Positions 25,923 to 40,900 are shown, numbered from the stretch's first letter. The stretch is 64,000 nucleotides of DNA from Cladorhizidae sp. MBARI D1340-BT2 (GCA_028752905.1 JAQNBH010000002.1:16292390-16356389); one strand, 5' to 3'. Notes: generated by a model not told the origin, from the letters alone. Made by a program: numbers and translations.

Positions 25923-28900
25923 CATCATCATTATCATCATTATCATCATTATATGTAGTACATGTATCACTGTATTCTCACTGTAGATATAAGTCATGGT
26001 TCCTTTTGATTTCTAACTGCAATTACTATTGGAGGGGCAAATACTATTATATCCAAGTAGCCAATTAGCTCCACCTTGAGCACTGGGTGGATTGCGTGTC
26101 TTCGCAAGTTTGCTGAGCTTGCCCGTTCTTTGCTGAGTCATTGTGCTGGCTGGTGCGCAGAATTGCACTTTTGTCCACAATTAAGTCAGCGGTCCAGCTC
26201 AGCAATCTCGCTACACTGTAGATTTTAGAGCTCGTAAAACTCTCTAGGATCTATGGCTAGTCACTATAATCTACAAGAGAGGTTGGTCTATTCTTCATCT
26301 CTTCATCTAGGGAGTCCAACCTTCAGTGTTCAACTCGCAGTGACTTCACCCATGCCAACCAACTCCTCCATCTCAGGAAGCGCTACTTTTCTGTCCACCA
26401 CTCACCTCCTCTTGTTCCCCCCAAACTTTCTGTCTGCACTCCAGATTGCTGTTCAGCTCTGCAAATTGAAGCACTAGAAGCTTGAAGGCTGCAGTGTAGC
26501 TCCTCTCATCCACCAGCTGCACTGAAGCTTGAAGGCTGCAGTGTAGCTCCTCTCTCATCCACCAGCTGCACTGAAGCTTGAAGGCTGCAGTGTAGCTCCT
26601 CTCTCATCCACCAGCTGCACTGAAGCTAGAAGGCTGCAGTGTAGCTCCTCTCATCCACCAGCTGCACTGAAGCTTGAAGGCTGCAGTGTAGCTCCTCTCT
26701 CATCCACCAGCTGCAGTGAAGCTAGAAGGCTGCAGTGTAGCTCCTCTCTCATCCACCAGCTGCTAGAAGACTGTAGTGTAGCTTCTCTCATCCACCAGCT
26801 GCACTGAAGCTAGAAGGCTGCAGTGTAGCTCCTCTCATCCACCAGCTGCACTGAAGCTTGAAGGCTGCAGTGTAGCTCCTCTCTCATCCACCAGCTGCAC
26901 TGAAGCTAGAAGGCTGCAGTGTAGCTCCTCTCTCATCCATCAGCTGCACTGAAGCTAGAAGGCTGCAGTGTAGCTCCTCTCTCATCCACCAATTGCACTG
27001 GATTTCTGCCTTTATCTACTGTATAATAGTTTCAATAATAACACCTTGTCCAGTGTATGTCAAATTAAATTATGGGGGGGTGGGGGGGGGCTGCTTCCAC
27101 GGTTACAATTGGAAGGTCTATTCCTATAACCAATTGAAAAGCTACGCAGTTTCATCTGTAAGGGAGATTCTTAATCGAGGATGAGGGTATATGTTATTAT
27201 CATTGTCATCATTGCTGTTGTTGTTGTTAATTAAGAGAAGAAGGGAAAACATCAACAAGAACTTGTGAGCTTTCTTTTAGGCACTAAACTTGTACTATTG
27301 ATGTAACCATAACTACCTATGTACATGCACACAAAGTCTGGGGCTACCAGATTGAAAATGTCCAAAGTGAATGTAAGATTTGCGATGAACAGCCGAAATC
27401 TCGTGGTGAGGCGCTCAACACCGAAAAAGTACCCCTGCTGGGACTCGTGAAGGGACAACAGAGATGGTTTTGCCTCCTCTGCACAGCTAAAAATGGATGC
27501 TGCAGATTTGAAGTAAAAGTCCTCTCCTCCCATTTGCGCTGGATCCGGAGGTCCAGTTCCATCGGCATAGATCTATCATGCGTGTTTTGCTTGAGCAATG
27601 TTGCATTTCTGTTCACAGTGGAGAATCTTTATATGTAGTCAAAAAGTGGTTAATGTCTTGGACTTTTTTCTTCTCACCTTCTTCATGTCCAATTGTTCAT
27701 GAGAGAGGATTCGTACTCTGCCAACTTTTGTCTTTGTCTCCGTAACAATAATTACCTTGTCATTACTTGTGCTGATATTCTGGGAGGATAACAGTGTTTT
27801 AGAACTCTTGGTTTTAGAACAATAAATAAAATAGTCATTGTGATTACTTGTGCTGATACTCTGGGAGGAGCACAGAGTTTTAGAACTCTTGGTTTTAGAG
27901 CAATAAATAAAATAGTCATTGTGATTACTTGTGCTGATATTCTGGGAGGAGCACAGAGTTTTAGAACTCTTGGTTTTAGAACAATAAATAAAATAGTCAT
28001 TGTGATTACTTGTGCTGATATTCTGGGAGGAGCACAGAGTTTTAGAACTCTTGGTTTTAGAACAATAAATAAAATAGTCATTGTGATTACTTGTGCTATA
28101 TTCTGGGAGGAGCACAGTGTTTTAGAACTCTTGGTTTTAGAACAATAAATAAAATAGTCATTGTGATTACTTGTGCTGATATTCTGGGAGGAGCACAGAG
28201 TTTTAGAACTCTTGGTTTTAGAACAATAAATAAAATAGTCATTGTGATTACTTGCGCTGATATTCTGGGAGGAGCACAGAGTTTTAGAACTCTTGGTTTT
28301 AGAACAATAAATAAAATAGTCATTGTGATTACTCGTGCTGATATTCTGGGAGGAGCACAGAGTTTTAGAACTCTTGGTTTTAGAACAATAAATAAAATAG
28401 TCATTGTGATTACTTGTGCTGATACTCTGGGAGGAGCACAGTGTTTTAGAACTCTTGGTTTTAGAACAATAAATAAAATAGTCATTGTGATTACTTGTGC
28501 TATATTCTGGGAGGAGCACAGTGTTTTAGAACTCTTGGTTTTAGAACAATAAATAAAATAGTCATTGTGATTACTTGTGCTGATATTCTGGGAGGAGCAC
28601 AGAGTTTTAGAACTCTTGGTTTTAGAACAATAAATAAAATAGTCATTGTGATTACTCGTGCTGATATTCTGGGAGGAGCACAGAGTTTTAGAACTCTTGG
28701 ATAATTAGAAGAGTCATTGTGATTACTTGTGCTAATATTCTTGGAGTGGCATGAGTTTAAGATGTCTCTTGGTTTTAAAACTGTTCCATTTCTCAATGTA
28801 ATGTGTGTGCCTTGTAGAGGATTCACCTTTTACAAGATGACCAACTTGGACAATCGGATAGCCAATGCCGACCAGCTTCTTACTCAAGATGTGGAGAAGT

Positions 28901-31900
28901 TCTGCAACACGCTTGGAGATCTCTACTCCAATATATGCAAGGTGTGACCGTACATTCCTAGTCATGTGTGTGTGCGCGCACTGTCAATGATTTTCAGCAA
29001 TAGGTAATCTGGAAGGAACGATTTGATTGGTCGGTACCAGATTCATTATTTTACTTAGACACTATACTGTTGCTATGACAATATATAGATGTAGTTAAAA
29101 CCAGTTAGACTCTTCGACCAACTCAATCTGCACTATTTTAATAACCCTCAAGGCCTTTGTAATGTCCTCACTATAGTCATGTCCCTACGTCCATAGCCTC
29201 CTGGTTTATGATTGCCATGGATACCCCTTGATCTCAAGAAAGAGCACTAAGCATAAATTACCCGTCAAAATTCATATCATGTCGATATTATTTTTGGCGG
29301 TACAATATAATGTTTGTGTTATGGTGGACGGATTTTGAGCTGGTCGGTAGCGCAGATGACTGGCCGTCGATGCTCAGACGATGGGCGGGGGGTGGCAACT
29401 CTGGCCAGCACAGAAGGAGGATGTTGAGCCTAAAAGCTGGTTCACAATACACTGCCTGCACTTGTGACATGATACAACGTGACCATAATTATATTATTAT
29501 TTTTTATATATTTTTTATTTTATTCGTTTGTTTATATTAATTTATTGTATTTTATTGTATATATTAATTTGTTTATTTATTATATATATTTATTTGTTTA
29601 TTTATTATATATATTTATTTGTTTATATATATTTATTTGTTTATTTAATATATATATATATATTTTAAGAACAAACATATATAATGAGCAAACATAACAT
29701 ACCAGGATCATTAACACCTAATTAACACATGCTATATAGTTATATAATAATCAATTACAGAAATACCAAAATAATAAATAAATAAATTTGTTTAATATTT
29801 ATTTGTTTAATTTATTTATTTGTTTATTTATTATTTGTTTATTTATTTAATATATATTTATTTGTTGGTTTTATATATTTATTTATTTATTTACGCACAG
29901 GTCTCCTTTATTTCCTTTCTTTATTTGTTGAAGTTATTAACATCGAGTGCAATCGCATCACCTGATTAGAAGTCTAGTTCTGTTCATGTGATGCGTTGTG
30001 ACATTGTGTGAAACTGTCTTAACCTTTTGGCCGCTGACTTTATTTGTGTATATGTGTGTGTTAAAAACACAATTATATATTCTCAATGAACTCTCAACTG
30101 ACATAATAACATTAAAATCACCTTCTCAATAAATTTTATTCACTCGACGTTTCGAATAGATCTCTAGTCTTCATCAGGAATGCCAGAGCATCTAATCAAA
30201 ACATCGAGTGAATAAAATTTGAAGTTGATTATTGAGAAGGTGATTTTAATTATACGTGTATTCCATAGCTATGCATACTATATTTCAAACTACATGTATA
30301 TTTCAAGAATAACGTTATCCAACTGTTCCAACAGTTACAATTACAATTGGCCCCAGCTTGGTATGAGAATCAGCTCCCTTGAAATGAATAGCTCTGTACC
30401 TACAACATAACGCAGGGCAGAGCAATCCAGGCAGGAGCACTTCCTTTCCTCTCTGTGCCTACAACATAACGCAGGGCAGAGCAATCCAGGCAGGAGCACT
30501 TCCTTTCCTCTCTGTGCCTACAACATAATGCAGGGCAGAGGAACCCAAGCAGGAGCACTTCCTTTCTCAAGAGTGAACGTATTCAGAGTAATTACAGGTA
30601 AGCATAGGTGCAGCTGTCCTCCAAGAAAGGCTTCCAGAAGCAGCACTAAAGAGGCCATTCTTGGTGGCAGTTGAGATAATCAGCCATTTAAAAATTTCTT
30701 TCATTTTTCTCGCTTACCCCCTCAAGCCGGAAGTCAACTATTTAATTAGTGGGAGTGGTCTACTGGGGAGTGGTCTACAGATTTTTAAAAAATGTAAAAT
30801 ACGGTATTTAGCTTTATTTAGCTTGATTGGTTCATTTTTTTATAAATTAAATAAAATTGTGGGATTGTCTGAGTTTGTGCCTGTAGACACTTTTATATAC
30901 CAGTGGGAGGGAGAATATCTTATGCATACTGGAGTTGGATGGTTTGTGGTCTACGTTGCAAACGCAGTTCCTGGCCTAAGAAAGCTGCCGCCGTCATGAG
31001 GTTGACTGACCATCTTAGATTGCAGCCCTCTCTTCTGTTGCTCTGCCACTGTTCGACTGGAGTGACAAAGAACAAGGTCTCTTGCCATGTCACATTGCAA
31101 TGGTGGCATATCCGATCTCCTCTCGAAGAGTTGGGAGCTGATCTGAGCTCCCAGAAGAGTTTGGAGCTGATATGAGCTCCCAGAAGAGTTGAAAACTGAT
31201 CTGAACTCCTAGAAGAATTGAATGCAGATCTGAACTCCTAGAAGAATTGAATGCAGATCTGAGCTCCCAGAAAAGTTGAAAGCTGATCTGAGCTCCCAGA
31301 AGAGTTGAAAGCTGATCTGAGCTCCCAGAAGAGTTGAAAGCTGATCTGAACTCCTAGAAGAGTTGGAAGCTGATTTGAGATCCCAGAAGAGTTGGAAGCT
31401 GATCTGAGCTCCCAGAAGAGTTGAAAGCTGATCTTAGCTCCTAGATGAGTTTGGAAGCTGATCTGATCTCCCAGAAGTGATGGAAGCTGATCTGAGCTCC
31501 CAGAAGAGATGGAATGACTTGAGCAAGCTGGTCTGAGTTCCTAGAAGAGTTAGGAGCTGATCTGAGCTCCTAGAAGAGTTGGAAGCTGATCTGAGATCCC
31601 AGAAGAGATGGAAGCTGATCTTAGCTCCCAGAAGAGATGGAATGACTTGAGCTCCTAGAAGAGTTAGGAGATGATCTGAGCTCCTAGAAGAGTTTGGAAG
31701 CTCATCTGAGCTCCCAGAAGAGTTGGAAGCTGATCTGAGCTCCTAAAGAGTTCAAAGCTGATCTGAGCTCCTAGAAGAATTGAATGCAGATCTGAGCTCC
31801 CAGAAAAGTTGAAAGCTGATCTGAGCTCCCAGAAGAGTTGAAAGCTGATCTGAGCTCCCAGAAGAGTTGAAAGCTGATCTGAACTCCTAGAAGAGTTGGA

Positions 31901-34900
31901 AGCTGATTTGAGATCCCAGAAGAGTTGGAAGCTGATCTGAGCTCCCAGAAGAGTTGAAAGCTGATCTTAGCTCCTAGATGAGTTTGGAAGCTGATCTGAT
32001 CTCCCAGAAGTGATGGAAGCTGATCTGAGCTCCCAGAAGAGATGGAATGACTTGAGCAAGCTGGTCTGAGTTCCTAGAAGAGTTAGGAGCTGATCTGAGC
32101 TCCTAGAAGAGTTGGAAGCTGATCTGAGATCCCAGAAGAGATGGAAGCTGATCTTAGCTCCCAGAAGAGATGGAATGACTTGAGCTCCTAGAAGAGTTAG
32201 GAGATGATCTGAGCTCCTAGAAGAGTTTGGAAGCTCATCTGAGCTCCCAGAGGAGTTGGAAGCTGATCTGAGCTCCTAAAGAGTTCAAAGCTGATCTGAG
32301 CTCCTAGAAGAGTTTGGAAGCTGATCTGAGCTCCCAGAAGAGTTTTGAAGCTGATCTGATCTTCCAGAAGAGATAGAAGCTGATCTGAGCTCCTAGAAGA
32401 GTTTGGAAGCTGATCTGAGCTCCCAGAAGAGTTAGGAAGATGATCTGACCTCATAGAAGAGTTTGGAAGCTGATCTGATATTCTCTTCAAGAGCTGGTGG
32501 CAATTGATCTGAGTTCCTGAGTAGTTTTTTAGCTTAGAGAAACGGCCTTTGTTGAAGCACAGAAGTGTAAGTACACCTCGACACGCATGGTGTACATATA
32601 TAGCACATCCCAGCAACGCGAGGCCTCTATGGAGCTGGTCGGTACACTGGGAGCATCTTACCCGACAGATTGGAACCTAAAGCACACTGGTAGACATTGA
32701 GCATTTCAAGCAGAAGATGGTGCAGTGCCTAGGCCATCAATTCTCATCTACACATACAAATCTTTTTTCTGGTTTTCGCCTTTTTTCTCTCTTTTTTTTC
32801 GGGGGGGGGGGGGGGGGGGCGGAGGCTGGGGGGGCTCTCTGTTAGCACACCAGCTACTTCATCCATGAAAGAAAGAAATATGTTCAGAATCATTCCTCTT
32901 CGCATGTATATTGCGATTATGTCAATTGTAATATGTGCTCTCATTGCATGATGCTATACTGATTCATAGCTCTTTCACATGAAGAATGTTATGTCTGTCT
33001 GCCTGCCAAACTGTAAACACGATAAAGGATGAGGACTGAAATAACGTTGGCCATCATGATTTAGTGGTACCCCACTGCTTCCCTCTAGCTCTTACAAAAT
33101 TCCTGGGGAGAAGACTGATTACTGCATGCACACTGCTCCCCCTCCTTCCCTCTTCTCCTCCTGCCTTTCCCTGCTTTCCCTTCCTCCCTCTCCTCTTCCT
33201 CCCTCACCATCCTCCCCACCCTCACCATCCTCCCCACCCTCCCTCTCCTCCTCAACCCTCCCTTCTTGTCCTCTCCATACTGGCAGCCTATCCTAGACAT
33301 CTGTCTCTATGTCTATCAACTCACCGACAGCATCGGCTCGCGGGGACCCCTCACCATGCTGGCCTACCTTGCATTTTCTGGATTGATTCTCACTAAGTAA
33401 GTGGCACTAGTGTAATTATAGCTTCAGGGACGATTGTTTCCATAGTTACAGGTCCAGGGACGGTTGTTTCAGGAGTTATACATTTGTAGGTCCAGGGACG
33501 GTTGTTTCCATAGTTACAGGTCCAGGGACGATTGTTTCAGGAGTTATAGGTCCAGGGACGATTGTTTCCATCTATCTTTTATTACAAAGTACTAATATTC
33601 CTGTGCTGTACCTTATTCTCAGTTCTATTCTGCCATTTAAATGCTGCAATACTATTGTTGTTGTTGTCTCTTGTTCCTGCCAGACTTCGATCTCCTGTTG
33701 GTCTAATAACAGTCAAGGAACAGCAGATGGAAGGAAGACTGAGATACGTCCACTCGAGAGTCATTACTAATAGGTACTGATGGTTTGTGAATGGTGGCAA
33801 AGGAACACTGAAGAAAGTACTGCCAGTGCAAAGGAGATCTCTATGACAGGGGTGGTTTGTATGCAGCTGTGTTGACAACGACTAGCTAATTATGTGCAGT
33901 GACTTTGTCATAGCGATGCTATTTCAGTATAGTCACTAACAGGACTAGCTCAGTAAATTATGTTTTTAATCCACTGTTATACCGTGACCAATACAACTAT
34001 GTTTAGTATATCCACCACTAATGTCGGTAATTTTCACTAATTTTTTTTTCTGGGCTGATTTTGATTTTCTCGTTTGATCTGCATGAGAGCCTGTGTCATA
34101 TATAGTAACTCGCTTTAATTCAATGTATTGTGTGTGTCTCTCTGTTCCTAACAGTGAAGAGATCTCTTTCTACCAAGGCAGCTCCCGGGAGAGACAAACT
34201 CTCAACTCAACCTTCATGGAGTTAGTCGACCATCTCCGGGACTTCATTTTGTTTCGCTTCTCCATGGGATTCATTGACAATGTGATTGCGAAATGTGAGT
34301 AGAGCTGCTGCTCTGTAGCTGTTGAACCACAGGAGTTGTGGCTGTTGCTGTTGAACCACAGGAGTTGTGGCTGTTGTGATGTTATTTCTGTTGTTGTTGC
34401 TGTTCTTGTTGCTTGTTGTTGTTGCTGTTATTTTTGCTTGTTGTTGTTGCTGTTCTTTTTGCTGTTGCTTGTTGTTGTTGCTTGTTCTTGCTGTTTATGT
34501 TCTTGTTCTTGTTGCTTGTTGTTGCTTGTTCTTGTTCCTGCTGCTTGTTGTTGTTGCACTGTTCTTGTTGCTGTTGCTTGTTGTTGTTGTGCTTTTCTTG
34601 TTGATGCTGCTTGTTGCTGTTGTTGTTGCTGCTTCTTGTTCTTGTCGTTGTTGCTGCTTGTTCTTGTTGTTCATGTTGCTGTTTCTTGTTGCTGCTGTTT
34701 GTTTTGTTTCATTTGTTGTTGTTGCTGCTGGTTTGTTTACACTACATGTATTACCATCCATCTTCAGACATAGCTACAGTAATTGGCTTCTTGTCAGTGA
34801 GCCAGCCATTCCTGAACCTCTCTAATCCTAGACACATGAACAGCACCCACAGTGAGATCATGCTGGTGAGTGGCTACCTTCTCCTTTACTGTAGTGAGGG

Positions 34901-37900
34901 CCTGTGTGTGTGTGTGGTTACCTTGACAACCCACTGCAGTGAGCTCATGTTTGTACCTTGACTACCTACTGGAGTGAGGTCATGTTGGTGGTGCTTGACT
35001 ACCTACTGGAGTGAGCTCATGTTGGTGGTGCTTGACTACCTACTGGAGTGAGCTCATGTTGGTGGTGCTTGACTACCTACTGGAGTGAGCTCATGTTGGT
35101 GGTGCTTGACTACCTACTGGAGTGAGCTCATGTTGGTGGTGCTTGACTACCTACTGGAGTGAGCTCATGTTGGTGGTGCTTGACTACCTACTGGAGTGAG
35201 CTCATGTTGGTGGTGCTTGACTACCTGCTGGAGTGAGCTCATGTTGGTGGTGCTTGACTACCTACTGGAGTGAGCTCATGTTGGTGGTGCTTGACTACCT
35301 ACTGGAGTGAGCTCATGTTGGTGGTGCTTGACTACCTACTGGAGTGAGCTCATGTTGGTGGTGCTTGACTACCTACTGGAGTGAGCTCATGTTGGTGGTG
35401 CTTGACTACCTACTGGAGTGAGCTCATGTTGGTGGTGCTTGACTACCTACTGGAGTGAGCTCATGTTGGTGGTGCTTGACTACCTACTGGAGTGAGCTCA
35501 TGTTGGTGGTGCTTGACTACCTACTGGAGTGAGCTCATGTTGGTGGTGCTTGACTACCTACTGGAGTGAGCTCATGTTGGTGGTGCTTGACTACCTACTG
35601 GAGTGAGCTCATGTTGGTGGTGCTTGACTACCTACTGGAGTGAGCTCATGTTGGTGGTGCTTGACTACCTGCTGGAGTGAGCTCATGTTGGTGGTGCTTG
35701 ACTACCTACTGGAGTGAGCTCATGTTGGTGGTTCTTGGCTACCTACTGGAGTGAGCTCATGTTGGTGGTGCTTGACTACCTACTGGAGTGAGCTCATGTT
35801 GGTGGTGCTTGACTACCTACTGGAGTGAGCTCATGTTGGTGGTGCTTGACTACCTACTGGAGTGAGCTCATGTTGGTGGTGCTTGACTGCCTACTGGAGT
35901 GAGCTCATGTTGGTGGTGCTTGACTACCTACTGGAGTGAGCTCATGTTGGTGGTGCTTGACTACCTACTGGAGTGAGCTCATGTTGGTGGTGCTTGACTA
36001 CCTACTGGAGTGAGCTCATGTTGGTGGTGCTTGACTACCTACTGGAGTGAGCTCATGTTGGTGGTGCTTGACTACCTACTGGAGTGAGGTCATGTTGGTG
36101 GTGCTTGACTACCTACTGGAGTGAGCTCATGTTGGTGGTGCTTGACTACCTACTGGAGTGAGCTCATGTTGGTGGTGCTTGACTACCTACTGGAGTGAGC
36201 TCATGTTGGTGGTGCTTGACTACCTACTGGAGTGAGCTCATGTTGGTGGTGCTTGACTACCTGCTGGAGTGAGCTCATGTTGGTGGTGCTTGACTACCTA
36301 CTGGAGTGAGCTCATGTTGGTGGTGCTTGACTACCTACTGGAGTGAGCTCATGTTGGTGGTGCTTGACTACCTACTGGAGTGAGCTCATGTTGGTGGTGC
36401 TTGACTACCTACTGGAGTGAGCTCATGTTGGTGGTGCTTGGCTACCTACTGGAGTGAGCTCATGTTGGTGGTGCTTGACTACCTACTGGAGTGAGCTCAT
36501 GTTGGTGGTGCTTGACTACCTACTGGAGTGAGCTCATGTTGGTGGTGCTTGACTACCTACTGGAGTGAGCTCATGTTGGTGGTGCTTGACTACCTACTGG
36601 AGTGAGCTCATGTTGGTGGTGCTTGACTACCTACTGGAGTGAGCTCATGTTGGTGGTGCTTGACTACCTACTGGAGTGAGCTCATGTTGGTGGTGCTTGA
36701 CTACCTACTGGAGTGAGCTCATGTTGGTGGTGCTTGACTACCTACTGGAGTGAGCTCATGTTGGTGGTGCTTGACTACCTACTGGAGTGAGCTCATGTTG
36801 GTGGTGCTTGACTACCTACTGGAGTGAGCTCATGTTGGTGGTGCTTGACTGCCTACTGGAGTGAGCTCATGTTGGTGGTGCTTGACTACCTACTGGAGTG
36901 AGCTCATGTTGGTGGTGCTTGACTACCTACTGGAGTGAGCTCATGTTGGTGGTGCTTGACTACCTACTGGAGTGAGCTCATGTTGGTGGTGCTTGACTAC
37001 CTACTGGAGTGAGCTCATGTTGGTGGTGCTTGACTACCTACTGGAGTGAGCTCATGTTGGTGGTGCTTGACTACCTACTGGAGTGAGCTCATGTTGGTGG
37101 TGCTTGACTACCTACTGGAGTGAGGTCATGTTGGTGGTGCTTGACTACCTACTGGAGTGAGCTCATGTTGGTGGTGCTTGACTACCTACTGGAGTGAGCT
37201 CATGTTGGTGGTGCTTGGCTACCTACTGGAGTGAGCTCATGTTGGTGGTGCTTGACTACCTACTGGAGTGAGGTCATGTTGGTGGTGCTTGACTACCTAC
37301 TGGAGTGAGCTCATGTTGGTGGTGCTTGACTACCTACTGGAGTGAGCTCATGTTGGTGGTGCTTGACTACCTACTGGAGTGAGCTCATGTTGGTGGTGCT
37401 TGACTACCTACTGGAGTGAGCTCATGTTGGTGGTGCTTGACTACCTGCTGGAGTGAGCTCATGTTGGTGGTGCTTGACTACCTACTGGAGTGAGGTCATG
37501 TTGGTGGTGCTTGACTACCTACTGGAGTGAGCTCATGTTGGTGGTTGTCGAGGGTATCGCTCTGGCTCTACTCCCGAATGGTAACTAATGCTTATATTGC
37601 TTCCACCAGAGTTCCTTTTCAAACAGTGAGTGCCCCTTATCTTAAACCAGAGAAGTTTAGGTTATGATAAAGACTTGAGACACACACTGCTATAATTTGA
37701 CAGAACTCCACTGTGTGACTGTATGACTTAATTAAATACCCTGACAGCCTGAACATAGAGAAAACAGGAGATTATAATCACACAAGATACACAGGCCAAG
37801 TCAAACATACACAGAGCAGGTGGGCTTCCATAAGCTAATATAAAATAATGGTGTGAAAGGTGCGAATGAGACCTCTGAGTACATCCAATCTTAAGCTAAT

Positions 37901-40900
37901 TGTAACTAGCTAATTAGTCAAGCCTGCAAGGGCCAGTTCGAGGCCTTCATGGCCGATGTCTAGGGTCAGCCCTCGACATCTCCCCGGCCCAAGTTGAAAG
38001 TCCTCCTCCAGTGAAGGTGGTCTCGGTTCTGGGTTGATGATCGTCTAGGAGAGGGGTCGTCGCTTCTTCTGTCGGTGTCGCCTCAGGTCCTTTACTCTTC
38101 CTACTCGGCTCGGCTTCTGGCCATTTTGATCGTGTTTGCCTGGTCGATACTTAATATCAAAGTTGTACGCTTGGTGTGCTAACGCCCATCTCATCAAGCG
38201 TCTATTCAGGTGACTCGATTCTTGAAGGGCGACTAGAGCTCGATGGTCGATCACTACAGTAGATCTTTGCCCTTGTAGGTGGGTGGCGAAGTGGCCCACA
38301 GCCTTCACTACTGCTGGCACTCCATTTTAGATGCGCTGTAGTTCATCTCAGCAGCTGTCAATATTTTGGAGAGGTATGCCACGGGGAATTCCTCTCCTTC
38401 ACGTTCTACAGATAGGACAGCTGGCGTCTGTGTGAAGCACCCACTTGTCTCCTGGCCTAGGAAGTGTAAGTGTGTGCTCGTCACAAAGAACATTGACAAG
38501 ATGGTTAAATGAATTTGTTTAGCATTTGTTCCACTCTATGAAACAAGGGGCACCCTTTTTCAATAGGGGACCCACCCACCTGGCAAAATCAGGGATGAAC
38601 CTCCGGTAATAGCCGACGGTGCCCAGGAAAGCCCTTAGCCCCTTCTGATTGGTTGGCCTATGAAAGTCTCTTAAAGCCTTTATCCTTGCCTCTGGGACAC
38701 TGACCAACCCGTCACCAATTTCGTGACCCAAGTATTGTAAGGAATGTGCACCCCACACACACTTGCTGGGCTTGGCTGTCAAGCCTGCTTCCCTAAGGGC
38801 ACCTAACACACCTGTCATGTGTACAAGATGTTCCTCCCAAGAAGAAGAAGAGATCAAGACATCGTCTATATAAATATATTTATACTACATCACATGATCT
38901 GTGGCTAATTTGATTGGTTAATAACTATAGGTTACATATAATAACTATAGGTTACATAGGTGCATAACCTACAATTTTAACCGCATGTAGTTTAGCGCAT
39001 GCGCAATGCAGTATAAGTAAGATAGCCTATACTCCACTTGCGGGTTATGCGCCAGTGTAACCTACTTGTTTGCGGTTACATAGGTGCATAACCCACTCTT
39101 TTGAATAGGCTATCCTATATACAGTATATAGCGCTATGCTCAGCATGTTGGCTCAAAGCCGTATGCATGCAACGTTGAAATGTTGCGGGTGCATTCATTA
39201 ACCCCAAGGCATGCATGCGCGTAAATGCGAACTTGCCCCATGTGAGCAAAAAGCAGGTTTGTCCAGGCTAACTTTGTCTAAAGGTACCTCAAAGAAGCCT
39301 TTGTTCATATCAAGTTTGGTCAGCCATGTTGCTCCAGCAACATTGTCGAGAAGCTCCTGCACCACAGGCATTTGGTATGGATCTGCCTTCGTTGCCTTAT
39401 TCAAACCCCTGTAATCTATACAGAGTCAAATGCCTGTAATCTATACAGAGTCAAATGCCTGTAATCTATACAGAGTCAAATGCCTGTAATCTATACAGAG
39501 TCTAATGGCATTGGTCACCTTCTTACGTACCGGTACCTTTGGGAAAGACCATGGGCTTTTTTATGGTACCAGAATGCCGTGCCTGACTAGCGACTGAATT
39601 TCTTCCTTCAGCTCTGCTCTCCAGCCGGGTGCTATCCTATAAGGAACCAATCTAATTGGCTTTGATTCCCCAGTATCAATTTCATGTACATCATGCTTGG
39701 CAGTTCTATGGTTATTACATCTGGGAATTGATCTATGAGCTTGCAATTGTGTCTGCTGAATGTCAGACAGGACTGGAACTCCCATCTTGACCTTTCCTAC
39801 CGGTACAGGAGTCCCTTCGCTTTCATCCGCTACCACTACCCGATAGAGGTTAGCCACTGGAGTTCGCCATTCCTTGAGACGATTGACATGAACTACGGAG
39901 TAATGGGATCTCTTTTCAGGGACAGCAATCTTGTAATTGCAATCCGATAGCTTGGCCATAACCTCGTAGGGCCCTTCCTAAATGGAATGTAGCTTTCCAG
40001 TTAACCCTGGAGTATGGCGGAGGACCATATCACCTGGTTCAAAACACCTCAGTTTGGTACCCAAATCATATGCAGCCTTTGATTTTTCTTTATAAGCTTC
40101 TTCATTTTTATATGCGGCTTGGTGTAGAATGGTAAGGGTTTCCCTAAGTTCGTTCACCCATTCTACACACTGATAAAGCTATGGTCACCTTTGACCCACC
40201 CAGACTTCATAGCCTCTAAGGGTCCTCTGAGATTACGTCCATGGACTAACTCATAGGGAGAGAATCTGGTTGCAGCATGGGGAGTGGTAAGCCAGTAGAC
40301 AATATTTCAATAGTCTATCCAATTCCTCTTTACCTCCCTCTACTTTCCTAAGCATCCCCTTCAAGCACGAGTGCCACCTTTCGAGCACACCATTTGTTAG
40401 GGGGTGGTAGGCTGTAGTTTTCAGTTTTTCAATATTTAGTAGACAACACAATCTACTATTAACCTTCCCAATAAATACAGAGCCTTGTGGTCGGAGAGTA
40501 ATTCCATGGCAATGCCTGTGTACGCTACTACCTCCATTATGCCCTCTGCAACTGTTATGGCATCCACTTTTTTCAGTGGTATCATAAGGAAATCTTGTGC
40601 CCAAGCACATTACAGTTAGTATGTACTTGAACCCGCTCTTGGTTCTGTTCAAGGGACCTACCAAATCACATGCTAAGCGTTGATATGGAACAGAGATGAT
40701 GGGAGTTACAGTTAGAGGGGCTTTTGGTTTGAGCTGCCTGCCTACCCTCTGGCATTCCGGGCATGCACTACAGTAAGCCTTTACATCTTTCCTCAACCCT
40801 GGCCAAATATAATGTTGGGCAAGACTCGCCACCATCTTGTTGTGGGAGAAATGTCCCCTGGCTAAGCCTCTGTGCCCTACGTCTAAAACCTCCCGACGCC

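Larger units (their letters stand above)
38519..39959 (-). pseudogene. Reverse transcriptase remnant with insertion
   Basis: Starts with the integrase tail [13 protein letters not shown], then the RT entry [20 protein letters not shown], palm start [16 protein letters not shown], a frameshift just after MPWG, a foreign insertion (about 38880-39150), YIDD at about 38870, and the conserved YLGHEIGDG and [12 protein letters not shown] 25-bp tandem expansion (39412-39512) also disrupts it. Confidence 0.85.

Noticed and set aside
27639..28826. Open frames on both strands of up to 255 codons
   Set aside because: They come from the 81-bp minisatellite, a multiple of three.
34866..37540. CRISPR-like array of 37-bp direct repeats
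   Set aside because: The repeats are contiguous with no unique spacers, and the sequence is eukaryotic. It is a minisatellite.
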